From assembly GCF_964355755.1 (NCBI RefSeq), contig NC_092673.1, positions 14,699,001 through 14,763,000 on the forward strand: 64,000 nt of DNA, given 5' to 3'. Below are positions 30,290-39,635 of the stretch, piece by piece. Under the pieces are notes generated by a model, which was given only the letters and a program-made list of their open reading frames with translations, ran no database searches and was not told where the DNA came from. The stretch's first letter is position 1; every line of letters starts with the position of its first letter. The stretch comes from Antedon mediterranea (lineage: Eukaryota; Echinodermata; Crinoidea; Comatulida; Antedonidae). The position numbers and the translations under genes were made by a program.

Positions 30290-31657
30290 ATGGCAGGAGG
30301 ACTACAAAAAAAACGAGCGAAACGTTGCAGAAAAACGAACGAAGCGACGAAGATCGATCGTTGCCGTTTGTTTGAACTGCCAACCGAATTGCTGCTGCAC
30401 ATTTTCTCGTTCTTGGACAACACGTCGAAGTTACAGTTCGCCGATTCGAGTCCCTTCCTGGAGAAACTGTCGGGCGACTTGGAAATCGCCGCCACCGAGG
30501 CGACCGTCGAATTGTGCACACGTGAACGTGGTGGTGCGGCGGACGAGTTTTCTATCTACCGACCCGGAAACGTGAAGATGTGCGTTCACCGAAAGTTCAA
30601 ACCGTTTCTCGAACTGCCTCAGATCTCGCTGCAGTTTCACTTGGCCAACCTTGTGCTGAAGAACGTGCATTTTAGAAAGGGGACATTGCGTCGCATCTTG
30701 GAAGGGATTGTTGTTAACTTAGAGTATTTGGAATTGGACTCGTGCACCGGCGACGTTTTCCACCCTTCCCCCGAACAACTCGTCCCGGAAGACGGCATAC
30801 GATATTCGTCGATACATTTGAAAAACATGAACGTGCACTTGGACGACGTTCTTGAAACCCTGCTTCCGGATGAGCGTGTCACCCAATACACCTTCTACGT
30901 GGTACTGACCGACTGCAAAGTGACGGAGAAAGATCACGAACAGAACGGTGTGCTGTTTATTACGTACGACGGACGCAGCCACCCGTCCGATGTCGGTCGT
31001 TACTTCAACCTTACCGCGGTCTCGTCCGTGTGGAAAGAAACCGAGCGGTTGAAGGTTCGCCCCTACAAAGCGGGAGGAAGAGACACGGTGTGCATGCACC
31101 GTGTCAACTTGATCAGTTTTCAGGCGGCCGTAGACCATTTCGCCGAATCCTCGAACGAAACCTCCCTAGAACTTTCGTTCGACAGCTGCCTTGAGGAACG
31201 ATTCGGCATGCTCGTGGGTATGCGGTTGGTGTGCTGGGAATCTTTGACGACGTTGTTTCTGATATATTCGGTGGCGGAGGAAGACTTTCTTGGCGTTGTC
31301 ATGTCGCACCACACGAACATAAACTCGATAACGTAAAAAAGTTCCTGCGGCGATCCTTTCGGCGAGGTGGACACGCATCCCAACACGGCACTGAGGCAAT
31401 TGAACCTGATCGATATGGTCGTCGACGAGGCCGGCATGGTCAAATTCATGACACCGTTCGTCGACGTCGTCAGGTTAAATTTAGAAATGTGCGTGTTCGA
31501 CGAACGTCTTTTCGCAAAACTATTGCACGAGGCATCCGGCTATGGTTGGTTCGACTGCGAGTACGTCCGCGAGCCAGGCATGTTGGAACCCGTTGAGATG
31601 TTTCTTGAAACGGTCAAAGAAACCGATTTATTATGCAAAAAAATTAAAATAAAATGA
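30290..31657 (+). pseudogene. Viral F-box/repeat protein 1, one in-frame stop
   Basis: After a basic N-terminus (KKRAKRCRK) comes a clear F-box (about residues 25-60: LFELPTELLLHIFSFLD). The rest contains irregular leucine-rich-like repeats (LVLKNVHF, LEYLELDSC, LTTLFLI). A TAA at 31334-31336 stops the frame, but the same frame continues to 31657 with sequence matching copy 2, so one nonsense change cut off about 106 C-terminal residues. F-box proteins recruit substrates to SCF (Skp1-Cullin-F-box) ubiquitin ligases; here the repeats would bind a host or viral target. About 80% identical by eye to copy 2. An AATAAA overlaps the final codons (31648). Confidence 0.8.
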
Positions 31658-31821
31658 AAAACATATGTTTATAATGAATATTATTACGAGAAATGTAATC
31701 GGACCAAAAAAAAAAAAGAAATATAAAATAAAAACAAAATATTCTGTAATCAGTGATATTTATTCAAGAAAACAATTAATAAAAGAAAAAAGAAAAACCA
31801 AATGCATTCTATAAATTTTTG

Positions 31822-32529
31822 TCAATCATGATGACTTTGAAATATTACAAATGTCTTCGTTTCATCGTCTTTGTCAGCTTCTTCACTCTTCTTTAGAAGG
31901 AACCTTTCGGAAATTCGAATGTCGTCCGGAATGTTAGATGGTGTGAACGTAGAATATTCTTGTACGAGCTCCGTTGTCATGTCGGGATGTAATTTCTTCA
32001 TGACAAATCTATATTCCTTTTGCATAGCCATCTGCGTGCCTGCTATAAACGACTTTGGAAGGGGAGAGAGTCCCTGTGGAACATAAAAGTTCTCTACGAC
32101 ATCCGACAGAGTTTTCGGTAGGATAGTGTGTTTTCTGGTCATCGCACGTTCCATACCATCCGGTACGTTACGATAGAACGTTGTCAAGACTTCCCTTTTT
32201 CCTGTCTTTGTGAAATCGTAAAACTTTACCACTACGCCTTTGACGTATTGCAACCGGATTCCTTGCAGATACTCGTCCAATTCATCGATGAAATACGTAG
32301 GCCTACGTCGACCAGTGTATGTGAATTCTATATACGCTCCCTGGAGTAGATATGCGATCATCATTTTCAATATCGGTTTTCCCAACAAATTCGGGTGTGC
32401 TATCGTTGGATGACTGTCCATACTTTTCAAATTCTCCGGAATGTGCCATTGATTGTCATAATAAATTTCGTGCGTGGTATGGTCTGCTGTGCCAACGTCT
32501 CGATGCACATCGTAGCCTTCGATCCACAA
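31822..32529 (-). CDS. Viral 235-aa protein of unknown function, no ATG start
   Basis: The frame opens after a TGA near 32590 and contains no ATG until about residue 37 (MDSHPTIAHP); the TTG at 32529 is only a frame marker. A TATA-like TATAAAAAG lies upstream on this strand (32631-32623), so the gene may have lost its start codon or begin at the internal ATG. The protein looks folded (IEFTYTGRRRPTYFIDELDEYL) and ends in a Lys/Glu/Asp-rich tail. It sits between the two F-box genes, on the opposite strand, and is more AT-rich than other viral genes. No family recognised. Confidence 0.6.
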   Translation of the reverse strand: MWIEGYDVHRDVGTADHTTHEIYYDNQWHIPENLKSMDSHPTIAHPNLLGKPILKMMIAYLLQGAYIEFTYTGRRRPTYFIDELDEYLQGIRLQYVKGVVVKFYDFTKTGKREVLTTFYRNVPDGMERAMTRKHTILPKTLSDVVENFYVPQGLSPLPKSFIAGTQMAMQKEYRFVMKKLHPDMTTELVQEYSTFTPSNIPDDIRISERFLLKKSEEADKDDETKTFVIFQSHHD

Positions 32530-32622
32530 AATTCGTTTAAACCTCTCTTCAAAGTATTCTGTTCTTTGAATTTTCTGTTTTTCCTTTTCTGTTCTTCACA
32601 GCATTATTTCCAGTTTTGTTCT

Positions 32623-32631
32623 CTTTTTATA
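32623..32631 (-). promoter_or_regulatory. Possible TATA box for the 235-aa gene
   Basis: TATAAAAAG on the minus strand, about 95 bp upstream of the TTG codon at 32529. The position is reasonable, but the reading frame has no ATG nearby. Confidence 0.3.
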
Positions 32632-32701
32632 ACCAACCTATTTTCCACAATAATAGCCCCCTCCGATGTGTGCATGTGTGTGTTTTTCTTCAACCCCGGC
32701 A

Positions 32702-32708
32702 TATATAG
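32702..32708 (+). promoter_or_regulatory. TATA box of F-box gene 2
   Basis: TATATAG, in a CCCGGCATATATAGT context like that of F-box gene 1. The upstream region was therefore duplicated together with the gene. Confidence 0.5.
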
Positions 32709-32739
32709 TGGGATTTTCAGGTTCTGACACATCTATAGA

Positions 32740-34047
32740 ATGGATAGAGTCTGGCCGAATAACAAGCGCATGAGAATGGCAGGAGGACTAAAAAAAAAAC
32801 GAGCGAAACGTTGCAGACAAAATAACGAAGCGAAGAAGATCGTTCGTTGCCGTTTGTTTGAACTGCCAACCGAATTGCTGCTGCACATTTTCTCGTTCTT
32901 GGACAACACGTCGAAGTTACAGTGGGCCAATTCGAGTCCCTTCCTTGAGAAACTGTCGGGCGACTTGGAAATCGTTGCCACCGAGGCGGTCGTCGGATTG
33001 TGCAGACGTCCACGTCGGTTTACGGCGGACGAGTTTTCTATCCACCGACCCGGAAACGTGCTGATGTGCGTTCACCGAAAGTTTCTTCTCGATCCGCAGC
33101 TGACCTCGCCGCAATTTTACTTGGCCAACCTTGTGCTGAAGAACGTGCATTTTAGAAAGAGGACATTGCGTTGCATCTTGGAAGGGATTGTGGTTTCCCT
33201 AAAGTATTTGGAATTGGACTCTTGCACCGGCGACGTTTTCCACCCGTCCCCGAGCAACTCGTCCCGGAAGACGGCATACGATATTCGTCGATACATTTGA
33301 GAAACATGAACGTTCACTTGGACGACGTCCGCGAAACCCTGCTTCCGGATGAGCGTGTCACGCAATACACCTTCTACGTGGTACTGACCGACTGCAAAGT
33401 GACGGAGGACAATCGAGCAAAGAACGGTGTGCTGTTGATTACGTACGACGGGCGCAGCAACGCTCCCGATGTCGGTCGTTACTTCAACCTGACCTCGGTC
33501 TCGTCCGTGTGGAAAGAAACCGAGCGGTTGAAGGTTCGCCCCTACAAAGCGGGAAGAAGAGACACGGTGTGCATGCACCGTGTCAACTTGATCAGTTTTC
33601 AGGCGGCCGTCGACCATTTCGCCGAATCCTCGAACGAAACCTCCCTAGAACTTTCGTTCGACTGCTACGACGAGGAACTATGCGGCATGCTCGAGGGTCT
33701 GCGGTTGGTGTGCTGGGACTCTTTGACGACGTTGTTTCTGATAGATTCGGTTGCGGAGAAAAATTTTCTTGCCGTTGTCATGTCGCACCACCCGAGCATG
33801 AGTGCGATAACGTTGAAACGTTGCAGCGGCACTGAGGCAATTGAACCTGATCGATATGGTCGTCGAAGAGGCCGGCATGGTCAAATTCATGACACCGATC
33901 TTCGAAGTTGTCACCTTAAATTTAGTAGAGTGCAAGTTCGACAAAGAGCTTTACAAAAAACTGTTTTACGAGGCTACCGGCTGCACTTTTAGAATTAATA
34001 AATTTCCAAACTACCAACAATTCGAAACGCAGACATCAAGACGTTAA
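32740..34047 (+). pseudogene. Viral F-box/repeat protein 2, two frameshifts
   Basis: Paralogue of F-box protein 1: the same basic N-terminus, the same F-box (LFELPTELLLHIFSFLD) and the same repeat region. The frame breaks near 33245, where a C-run is one base shorter than in copy 1. It breaks again near 33828, where 38 bases present in copy 1 are missing between GCGG and CACTGAGG. The remaining codons end at 34047. An AATAAA follows at 34156-34161. It would be an SCF substrate receptor if intact. Confidence 0.8.
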
Positions 34048-34382
34048 CTATAAGTCTAAAGTTCCATATCATTGATATTTTTTTTTATTAGGAATACTGT
34101 TTGTTGTTTGTTTTTTGTTTTTGTTTGTTATTTTTTTTTTTAGTGGAAGAAACTTAATAAAGAAATATACGAGAGAAAAAAAAACCCACAAAAACTCGGC
34201 TACGAAATGTTGTTTCCTATTCGTGGGGCCTGTAAACTATATTTCATATAACATAGTCCAAATCATTATAGGGATTCGGTTTAAGAGAAGAAGCACGACG
34301 TTCTTGAATATGCGTTTTTTTTTCTCAGACGACAACCATTCATTCGGTTGCTTCTGTTATAGTCAACTTTCTTCCGTGCCCT
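34048..34382. other. Convergent AT-rich spacer
   Basis: Between F-box gene 2 and the CARD gene on the other strand. It contains T-runs and an AATAAA (34156). No further gene seen. Confidence 0.55.
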
Positions 34383-34646
34383 TCAGAACAGAGAGACGAT
34401 GTGTTTGTAGCCTGCGTCTCGAAGTGATCCGACAAACGCCTGGTATGCATGCTCGCCATGTTTTTCTATGTCTTTAAGGATAAAGGTAACCACTCTTTGC
34501 CTACTGCCTATAGAGAGAATTTCTTCGGCTTGTATCAATCTATACACCCGCCTTTTCACCAGACCCTTCAGCACCGGTAAAGGTTCTAACGATTCCGCGA
34601 GTAGAACACGGTGTAAGTGCAAACGCTCTTTGTCTTCCAGCAGCAT
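34383..34646 (-). CDS. CARD-only protein
   Basis: 87 residues that make up just one death-fold domain of the CARD type. It opens with DKERLHLHRVLLAESL (helix 1), then LKGLVKRRVYRLIQAEEI (helices 2-3), RQRVVTFILKDIEKHG (helix 4) and AYQAFVGSLRDAGYKHIVSL (helices 5-6). The last part, with Ala-Tyr-x-x-Phe and a Leu-Arg-x-x-Gly, is the most recognisable CARD signature. Cellular CARD-only proteins act as inhibitors of caspase or inflammasome assembly by capping CARD-CARD chains. Next to BIR and IAP genes, a cell-death or innate-signalling blocker is the likely role. The frame is intact. Confidence 0.75.
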   Translation of the reverse strand: MLLEDKERLHLHRVLLAESLEPLPVLKGLVKRRVYRLIQAEEILSIGSRQRVVTFILKDIEKHGEHAYQAFVGSLRDAGYKHIVSLF

Positions 34647-34749
34647 TCTGACGAATGAACTGGAATTTTTTGTACAAAAAAAAAAATTACACTATTACAA
34701 CTACATCGTGGCTTCATAAACGATGGCTAAGCCTTTTATTCGTAGATTT

Positions 34750-34815
<66 letters not shown>

Positions 34816-34895
34816 TTTTTTAATTATTCAAAGTAAAAATTGTACAAAAAAAAAAAAAAAGAAAAGAAACACACAAACAACATAAAGGTATAGTT
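34647..34895. repeat. AT-rich spacer with (TA)n microsatellite
   Basis: A pure TA repeat at 34752-34811 is followed by T- and A-runs (A15 near 34846). It lies between the divergent CARD gene and the 375-aa gene, so it may hold their promoters, but no distinct element can be told apart from the repeat. Confidence 0.7.
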
Positions 34896-36023
34896 ATGTT
34901 CTCTCTCAGTCTCCAGTCTCCTCATCCACCCAAAGTGGCATACTTGATCGCATCCGACTACAGAGGTTCTTCAAAGTCGACCACGAGCACAGTGTTGTTT
35001 CGTAAGATAGCGCAGAACAAATTCCACTTTCAACTGTGGTTCAGAACGTCCATCCCGACGGAAATCAGACGAGCAGCGATCGCAGTCGAACTGGAGGACG
35101 GAAGAAAGAACTTCGGCGTCAGAATTCACGACGGCCACTTTTCGTACGACAGACATCTGTACGACAACGGCAAGACGATAGCTTTGAGCGTGATCGAATC
35201 GAAACGCCGTCATCGCACTCGGATCGAAGTGGCCGGTGAGGAACGAAGGTTACTTCTTGCCACCGCTGCTTTCGGTCAAGGAACGATAGCGACGAGCACT
35301 TGTCTGTTTCCGTTGTGGGAGACGAAACCGTTGTTTTGCGACGAAGACGTACGCGACACCTTCTTTCAAAGGGCAACGTTTCTGAACTCGAGGATAACGG
35401 TTACCGACAGGAAGAAGAAAGTCCCACGCTCAAGCAACGAACACAGAATGTTACGTCTGATACGTTCCGTTCCGTCGATGATGCTGGTGCGTCCGGAAAT
35501 TCGGTTACTGCTGACGTTGGGGCTGCTGCTCGACGCCGATCGCTACCCCGGATTCAAGCAGTTGTTTCAAAGGTGGCGGCCGTGCGTTCATCAGGGTTCC
35601 GAGGTAGGTCTTTACGATCCCATCAACGACGAGCTGTTCCTCGGCGACGGTCGTACCAGCCGAGATTCTTCGACCGGGATCGTCTACTGGACGAGCGACA
35701 ATACCGTACGATGCGGCGGCGGCGGCGGCGGCGGCGAACACTTGCCGCCCGAGATCATGGAAGCTTCGTGCAAAGAGGCGTCGTTGATGGCTCCGCTCTC
35801 CATACCGCCTTTCGTAAAGTTTCCCCAAAGCGGCAGCTTCGATCCGGATTCGCGTCTGGTGGCGTACGGTCCGACTAGGGAAATGGAGGAGAAGTCGTTC
35901 GACGTCGTGACGGAGACGACTTACTTTGACGTGTTTTCCTACGCCGACGTCTGCCGGGTGTCGACTGCGGCGGCGGCTGCTTGCAACGTGATCTGTTCGA
36001 CGATCACCCTGACGAACTTTTGA
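34896..36023 (+). CDS. Viral 375-aa protein of unknown function
   Basis: ATG at 34896 (MFSLSLQSPHPPKVAY); intact. The N-terminal 150 residues look beta-rich (FHFQLWFRTSIP, RIEVAGEERRLLL), the middle has LLLTLGLLLDADRYPG and a poly-Gly run (GGGGGGG), and the C-terminus is Ala/Thr-rich. The size and beta-rich start would suit a capsid triplex-type protein, but no motif supports this. Its 3' end overlaps the opposite-strand coiled-coil gene by 85 bp. Confidence 0.7.
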   Translation: MFSLSLQSPHPPKVAYLIASDYRGSSKSTTSTVLFRKIAQNKFHFQLWFRTSIPTEIRRAAIAVELEDGRKNFGVRIHDGHFSYDRHLYDNGKTIALSVIESKRRHRTRIEVAGEERRLLLATAAFGQGTIATSTCLFPLWETKPLFCDEDVRDTFFQRATFLNSRITVTDRKKKVPRSSNEHRMLRLIRSVPSMMLVRPEIRLLLTLGLLLDADRYPGFKQLFQRWRPCVHQGSEVGLYDPINDELFLGDGRTSRDSSTGIVYWTSDNTVRCGGGGGGGEHLPPEIMEASCKEASLMAPLSIPPFVKFPQSGSFDPDSRLVAYGPTREMEEKSFDVVTETTYFDVFSYADVCRVSTAAAAACNVICSTITLTNF

Positions 36024-36646
36024 TACTCTTGAGAAAGATTCTTGGAGATGCGTTTGTGATTGACAGAAGTTGTGAGTTTGTTCTTGTTCAACGTGTAAAT
36101 CTGAAACTGTCTCATCATTTGACAAAGATCGCCGGCCAGTCCGTTTGACACCAGCATCGAAACAAACTCGTTTTTATCCATACCGAGACTCTTGTTGAGT
36201 TTTTGGTCCAGATAATGGAAGGTGTCGTCGAGCAGTTGCTTGAACCATATAGCGACGCCGTAATAGCTTTCGATCCCGTTGATCGTGCGTTTGTTTCTCA
36301 ACTCGCTCAAGTCCACGCTCACTATCGACGCGTACGTTTCGGCCAATATTTCCAAGTCGGTAGGCTCGTCTTTGGAAGCGGATCGACTGCCAGCCCCGGG
36401 GCATCGCTCGAGGTGGTCACGAAGGCCGTCACGTTCTTCGATCGCTTTCTCGAGCTCGTTCCGGAGGTCTTCGACGACCTTGTGCAACCTGCCGTTCTCG
36501 TCTTTGCTGGTCCGCAGTTTCTCAAGCGTTTTTGCATGTTTGCGACTCAACTCTTGAAAGCGGGCGAACCCGGTGTCTGTGGGAGTGGCATTCTGCCCAC
36601 TGCTTTCAGGAAAAGGCAATCGATTTAACTGAACCCTCAGAGTCAT
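35939..36646 (-). CDS. Viral coiled-coil protein
   Basis: 235 residues from ATG 36646. Residues about 28-80 form a heptad-rich coiled coil (KHAKTLEKLRTSKDENGRL, DLRNELEKAIEERDGL). They are followed by a helical domain (IESYYGVAIWFKQLLDDTF, SMLVSNGLAGDLCQMM) and an Ala-rich tail. It is probably a structural or assembly protein that multimerises. The last 85 bp overlap the 375-aa gene in antisense. No family recognised. Confidence 0.65.
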   Translation of the reverse strand: MTLRVQLNRLPFPESSGQNATPTDTGFARFQELSRKHAKTLEKLRTSKDENGRLHKVVEDLRNELEKAIEERDGLRDHLERCPGAGSRSASKDEPTDLEILAETYASIVSVDLSELRNKRTINGIESYYGVAIWFKQLLDDTFHYLDQKLNKSLGMDKNEFVSMLVSNGLAGDLCQMMRQFQIYTLNKNKLTTSVNHKRISKNLSQEYQKFVRVIVEQITLQAAAAAVDTRQTSA

Positions 36647-36794
36647 AATAGTGTGAGGTAATGTTGTTGTTGGGAGGTTTTTTTTTGGTTTTTTTTTTTA
36701 GGGGTGGTTTTTAAGGCTAATATTGTTATCGTATTTCTTATTTGTATCTTTTTTTTTGGTTCTCCATTTTGTTTTTTTTTTGTTTTTGTTGCAA

Positions 36795-37184
36795 ATGCAA
36801 ATGCAAATGGAAAGTTGCGTGTACAGATACTTTTCGGAAAACTACAGGGTAGACGACTTTGTAGAAGAAGACGTCGATCGTACGGTTTCAAGAGCCACCG
36901 ATCGTTACGTCGAATGCGTGGACAAACTGAAGGTGTCTCTGACGAGTTTGAGATCGCAGAAAGAGGATGCTGCCGCAGCTGCTGCCACCGGCGACGTGGT
37001 CACTCTCATGACCGCCTCAAACAGAGACGTACTCTCGAGAAGTGGCAGCGATCGCCACGGACCGATTCCGCCGGCACTCGATCCGTCTGCGGAGATCGTT
37101 CCGAGTTGGTTCGAAAATTTTGAGAACGCCGTGCGAGGGAAGAAGACCTGGTTCAGCGTCAACTACAACCGGAGACCACGATAA
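36795..37184 (+). CDS. Small viral protein, unknown
   Basis: 129 codons from ATG 36795; ATGs at 36801 and 36807 are equally possible (MQMQMESCVYRYF). The protein is acidic at the N-terminus, then Ala-rich, and ends in WFENFENAVRGKKTWFSV and a basic tail. No motif. It is followed by an AATAAA at 37214-37219, in line with a real transcript. Confidence 0.6.
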   Translation: MQMQMESCVYRYFSENYRVDDFVEEDVDRTVSRATDRYVECVDKLKVSLTSLRSQKEDAAAAAATGDVVTLMTASNRDVLSRSGSDRHGPIPPALDPSAEIVPSWFENFENAVRGKKTWFSVNYNRRPR

Positions 37185-37213
37185 GTGTTTGTTTTTTTGG
37201 GGGAGAAAAACCC

Positions 37214-37219
37214 AATAAA
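37214..37219 (+). terminator. Polyadenylation signal after the 129-aa gene
   Basis: AATAAA 30 bp after the stop codon, followed by A- and T-rich DNA. Confidence 0.5.
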
Positions 37220-37294
37220 ATGGCGGGGTGAAAAAAAAAACAAAAAACGAAAAATAGTTTATTTATTTTTTTTATTTTTGCAAAAAAAAATTAA

Positions 37295-38721
37295 TCATTT
37301 TCGGGGACGAAATTGTTTTCGATAGCGGTTATTTTCTTTGCGTGCCTCCCAGTAGTTGTAGTTGTAATAATTTTCTGGGACAGAGTAGCCTGCGTCTACC
37401 GTCGTCGTTTTCGAATGCATCGGCGTTGGGGATCGAGGAGCAAGATGTTGTCGATTGAGGTCCTTGGCGGAGGCGGCTCGGCTTTCCAAAAGATCGGCGA
37501 GTTTCTCGAGAGTGCTACTCTCGTCGGCTTTCTGTCTCTTGTAGGGACGCTCATCCCTTTGCTCCGTTTCGTGTTCTCTTTTGTTGTCGGAACCGTAATA
37601 TCTGCCTCCTTTCCGGGGAGAGAGGGAAGAGTCCCTTCGTCGTTCGCCGCTTATGCGGCTGTGTCTTCTCTTCCTCGAACGACCTCGCTCGTTTTCGCCG
37701 AGTCGCTCTTCGACGCTTTTGAAGTAATCTTTGCAAACGCTGACAGCGTTCTCGTTGGTTTTCGCCAGCAAGTTTCTGTGAACGTCCAGTATCTGTTCCA
37801 TCGAGGAGGCTTCGGAAATCGCTGCTTTAAAAGATTGCTTATTTGGTTCTTGAAAGCCCTGTCCGACGTGGCGTCGTCGACGAGTTCGTTGGCGGCCCTG
37901 AACGTAGCCGCCACGTCCACTTCCACGTGCTCGTTTTCGTTCGGGGCCGTCAACTTTTCGGTGAACTCTTCGAAGTCGCTCATCCTTTTCTTGTACTCCG
38001 GCCCCTGTTTGTCCTGCGCGATCTTGTGTACGTTCAGAATGAAATCTCCGAACTGAACCCTCCAGAGATCCAACTTTTCTTTGAACGTGTCTAGCTTCTG
38101 TTTGTTGCACTCGTCCTTGCTCTTGAGCATACACAGTATGGTGTTGAGATCGTCCTGCGAAACGGTGCTTGCAAGTTTTTTGATCGTCTCCACCTCTTGC
38201 AGAATGTTCTCGTCAGACGCCATCACGTTCTCCGCAGGCCCGTTTTCTGCTCCACGCTTATACCCGAATCTCTCTCTGGCAACTCTAAGCGCCGTTTCTT
38301 CGTCATCGCAGTAAACGGCCACCGTTCCTTTCCTCTGGCCTGTCTCGACCAGAGAAACTTCTACGCACTTTGTGTGATCGGCTCGCCTGTAGCTGAGAGA
38401 CAGGCAGTTCAGATTCCGAGAGAATGGGCTGTTGAGAAAGTTCTCGTCCTCGATCTCCAACAGGACGGCGACGGCCCCGCCGTTCTCCGTGTTGGATCCG
38501 GGGTACGTGCGATCTCTCCACCATTTCCGGACGGTGCCGATGCCGTCCGGGGAATGCACGCCTTTGCCGTTCTCGCGTCCCTTCACGTGCTTCCAACGAA
38601 CCGGGAGCTTCTCGAGATTCCATCGTTTCACCACGTCGGGAGTCACGTCGTACTCTTCGTCCCGGGCCTCGAGTTTGACGTCCGTAACCACGTAGCCGAC
38701 CGCGAACCTCTTTATCTTCAT
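37295..38721 (-). pseudogene. Assemblin-like capsid maturation protease with scaffold-like tail, frameshifted
   Basis: ATG at 38721 (MKIKRFAVGY) overlaps the upstream stop (ATGA). Protease-like features: LPVRWKH (His45) and GIGTV (61-64), then LSLSYRR (107-113) with the expected serine nucleophile (Ser108 or Ser110), and VEVSLVETGQRKGT (120-133). These match the conserved blocks of the herpesvirus S21 protease in order. The position of the third catalytic His is Glu121 here (His116 is nearby). Beyond residue about 170 the protein is Lys/Glu-rich and helical. The frame shifts by one base near 37840-37870; the other frame continues to 37295 with an Arg/Ser/Tyr-rich tail, like a scaffold domain. 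Role: scaffold for procapsid assembly and its removal by cleavage. Confidence 0.7.
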
Positions 38722-39236
38722 CGCAGCCTCTTCAACTCCTTCTTTGCGTTCTTCTTTGCGTTCTTCTTTCTCCTGACGTATTTCATCGCTAAGGTACACC
38801 TTTCGGCTTTAAGGCGAGCGAGATCCTCTTTGTCGTCTTCTTCTATCCTGCAAGGTCTGATGCTCAACGTTTTCTCCTTCAGGTCCACCAACGCCGTAAT
38901 GTTTTTCGACATGCCGATGAGTATCACAGTTAACCAGTCTATGTGTCTGACGTCGACGAACACCACTCCGTCAGCATGTTTCTTGTCGTCGACGATCGAC
39001 CTGCAGAAAGACGACATGCGGCAAGCTATCAACGCCACGGTGGGATGGAGATCGGACCTCTGGAACGAAGAATGGTCGTTTGGGATTCCTAATCCGGCTA
39101 TCTCGCAATTGCACCGAATGCCGCGAGAGAAGTGCACGGCTCCTGCAAGGAGAGAACAGTCGATGCAACAGCGCATGCCCCCTCGACACGAATCCAACAA
39201 AATCCGTAATTCAAGTTCCGATATGGTACTCTCCAT
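38718..39236 (-). CDS. Viral 172-aa protein of unknown function
   Basis: ATG at 39236 (MESTISELELRILLD), ending in the ATGA overlap with the protease/scaffold gene, so the two are likely expressed as a unit. The first half has many Cys residues (CRGGMRCCIDC, CNCEIAG), which could bind metal. The middle has VVFVDVRHIDWLTVILIGM, a possible hydrophobic core strand pair. The end is a very basic helix (KKNAKKNAKKELKRLR). In herpesviruses the gene next to the protease is often a capsid protein, but nothing here allows that call. Confidence 0.65.
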   Translation of the reverse strand: MESTISELELRILLDSCRGGMRCCIDCSLLAGAVHFSRGIRCNCEIAGLGIPNDHSSFQRSDLHPTVALIACRMSSFCRSIVDDKKHADGVVFVDVRHIDWLTVILIGMSKNITALVDLKEKTLSIRPCRIEEDDKEDLARLKAERCTLAMKYVRRKKNAKKNAKKELKRLR

Positions 39237-39326
39237 CGTGTGAATTTTTTTTTTTTACGTGTGTGTGTGGGTGTGTTTGTGTGTGCAGGGTGTGTTCGTG
39301 TGGGTGTGGTGTGAGTGGGTGCCTGC

Positions 39327-39361
<35 letters not shown>

Positions 39362-39635
39362 GTGTGCATATGAATTTTAAAGATTATGTTAGTAATTAAT
39401 ATTTTTCGAAAAAAAAAAAATAAATAAACAGAAATTAATACAACAACAAAAACGAGCCAAAGTTTCTTTGATTTTTATTCATTTATTTATTTTATATAAG
39501 TCTAATAATATTAATAGACTAAAATCATAGCATGCAATTACATTTTTTTTTTTTTGTTTAGCTTTTCTTTCGTTGGGTGTTTTCATAGATAATTTCTGAG
39601 GTCGACAAACTCGTCTATCTCTATGTCGTATTCGC
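39237..39635. repeat. Gene-free stretch with (GT)n and (TA)n repeats
   Basis: About 400 bp holding a GT-rich tract (39255-39330), a TA microsatellite (39331-39359) and A/T-runs with AATAAATAAA-type words. It lies between the 5' end of the 172-aa gene and the 3' end of F-box-like gene 3. No gene seen. Confidence 0.65.

Noticed and set aside
34752-34811. TA repeat as a TATA-type promoter for the 375-aa gene.
   Set aside because: It is a microsatellite; a functional TATA box cannot be told apart from it.
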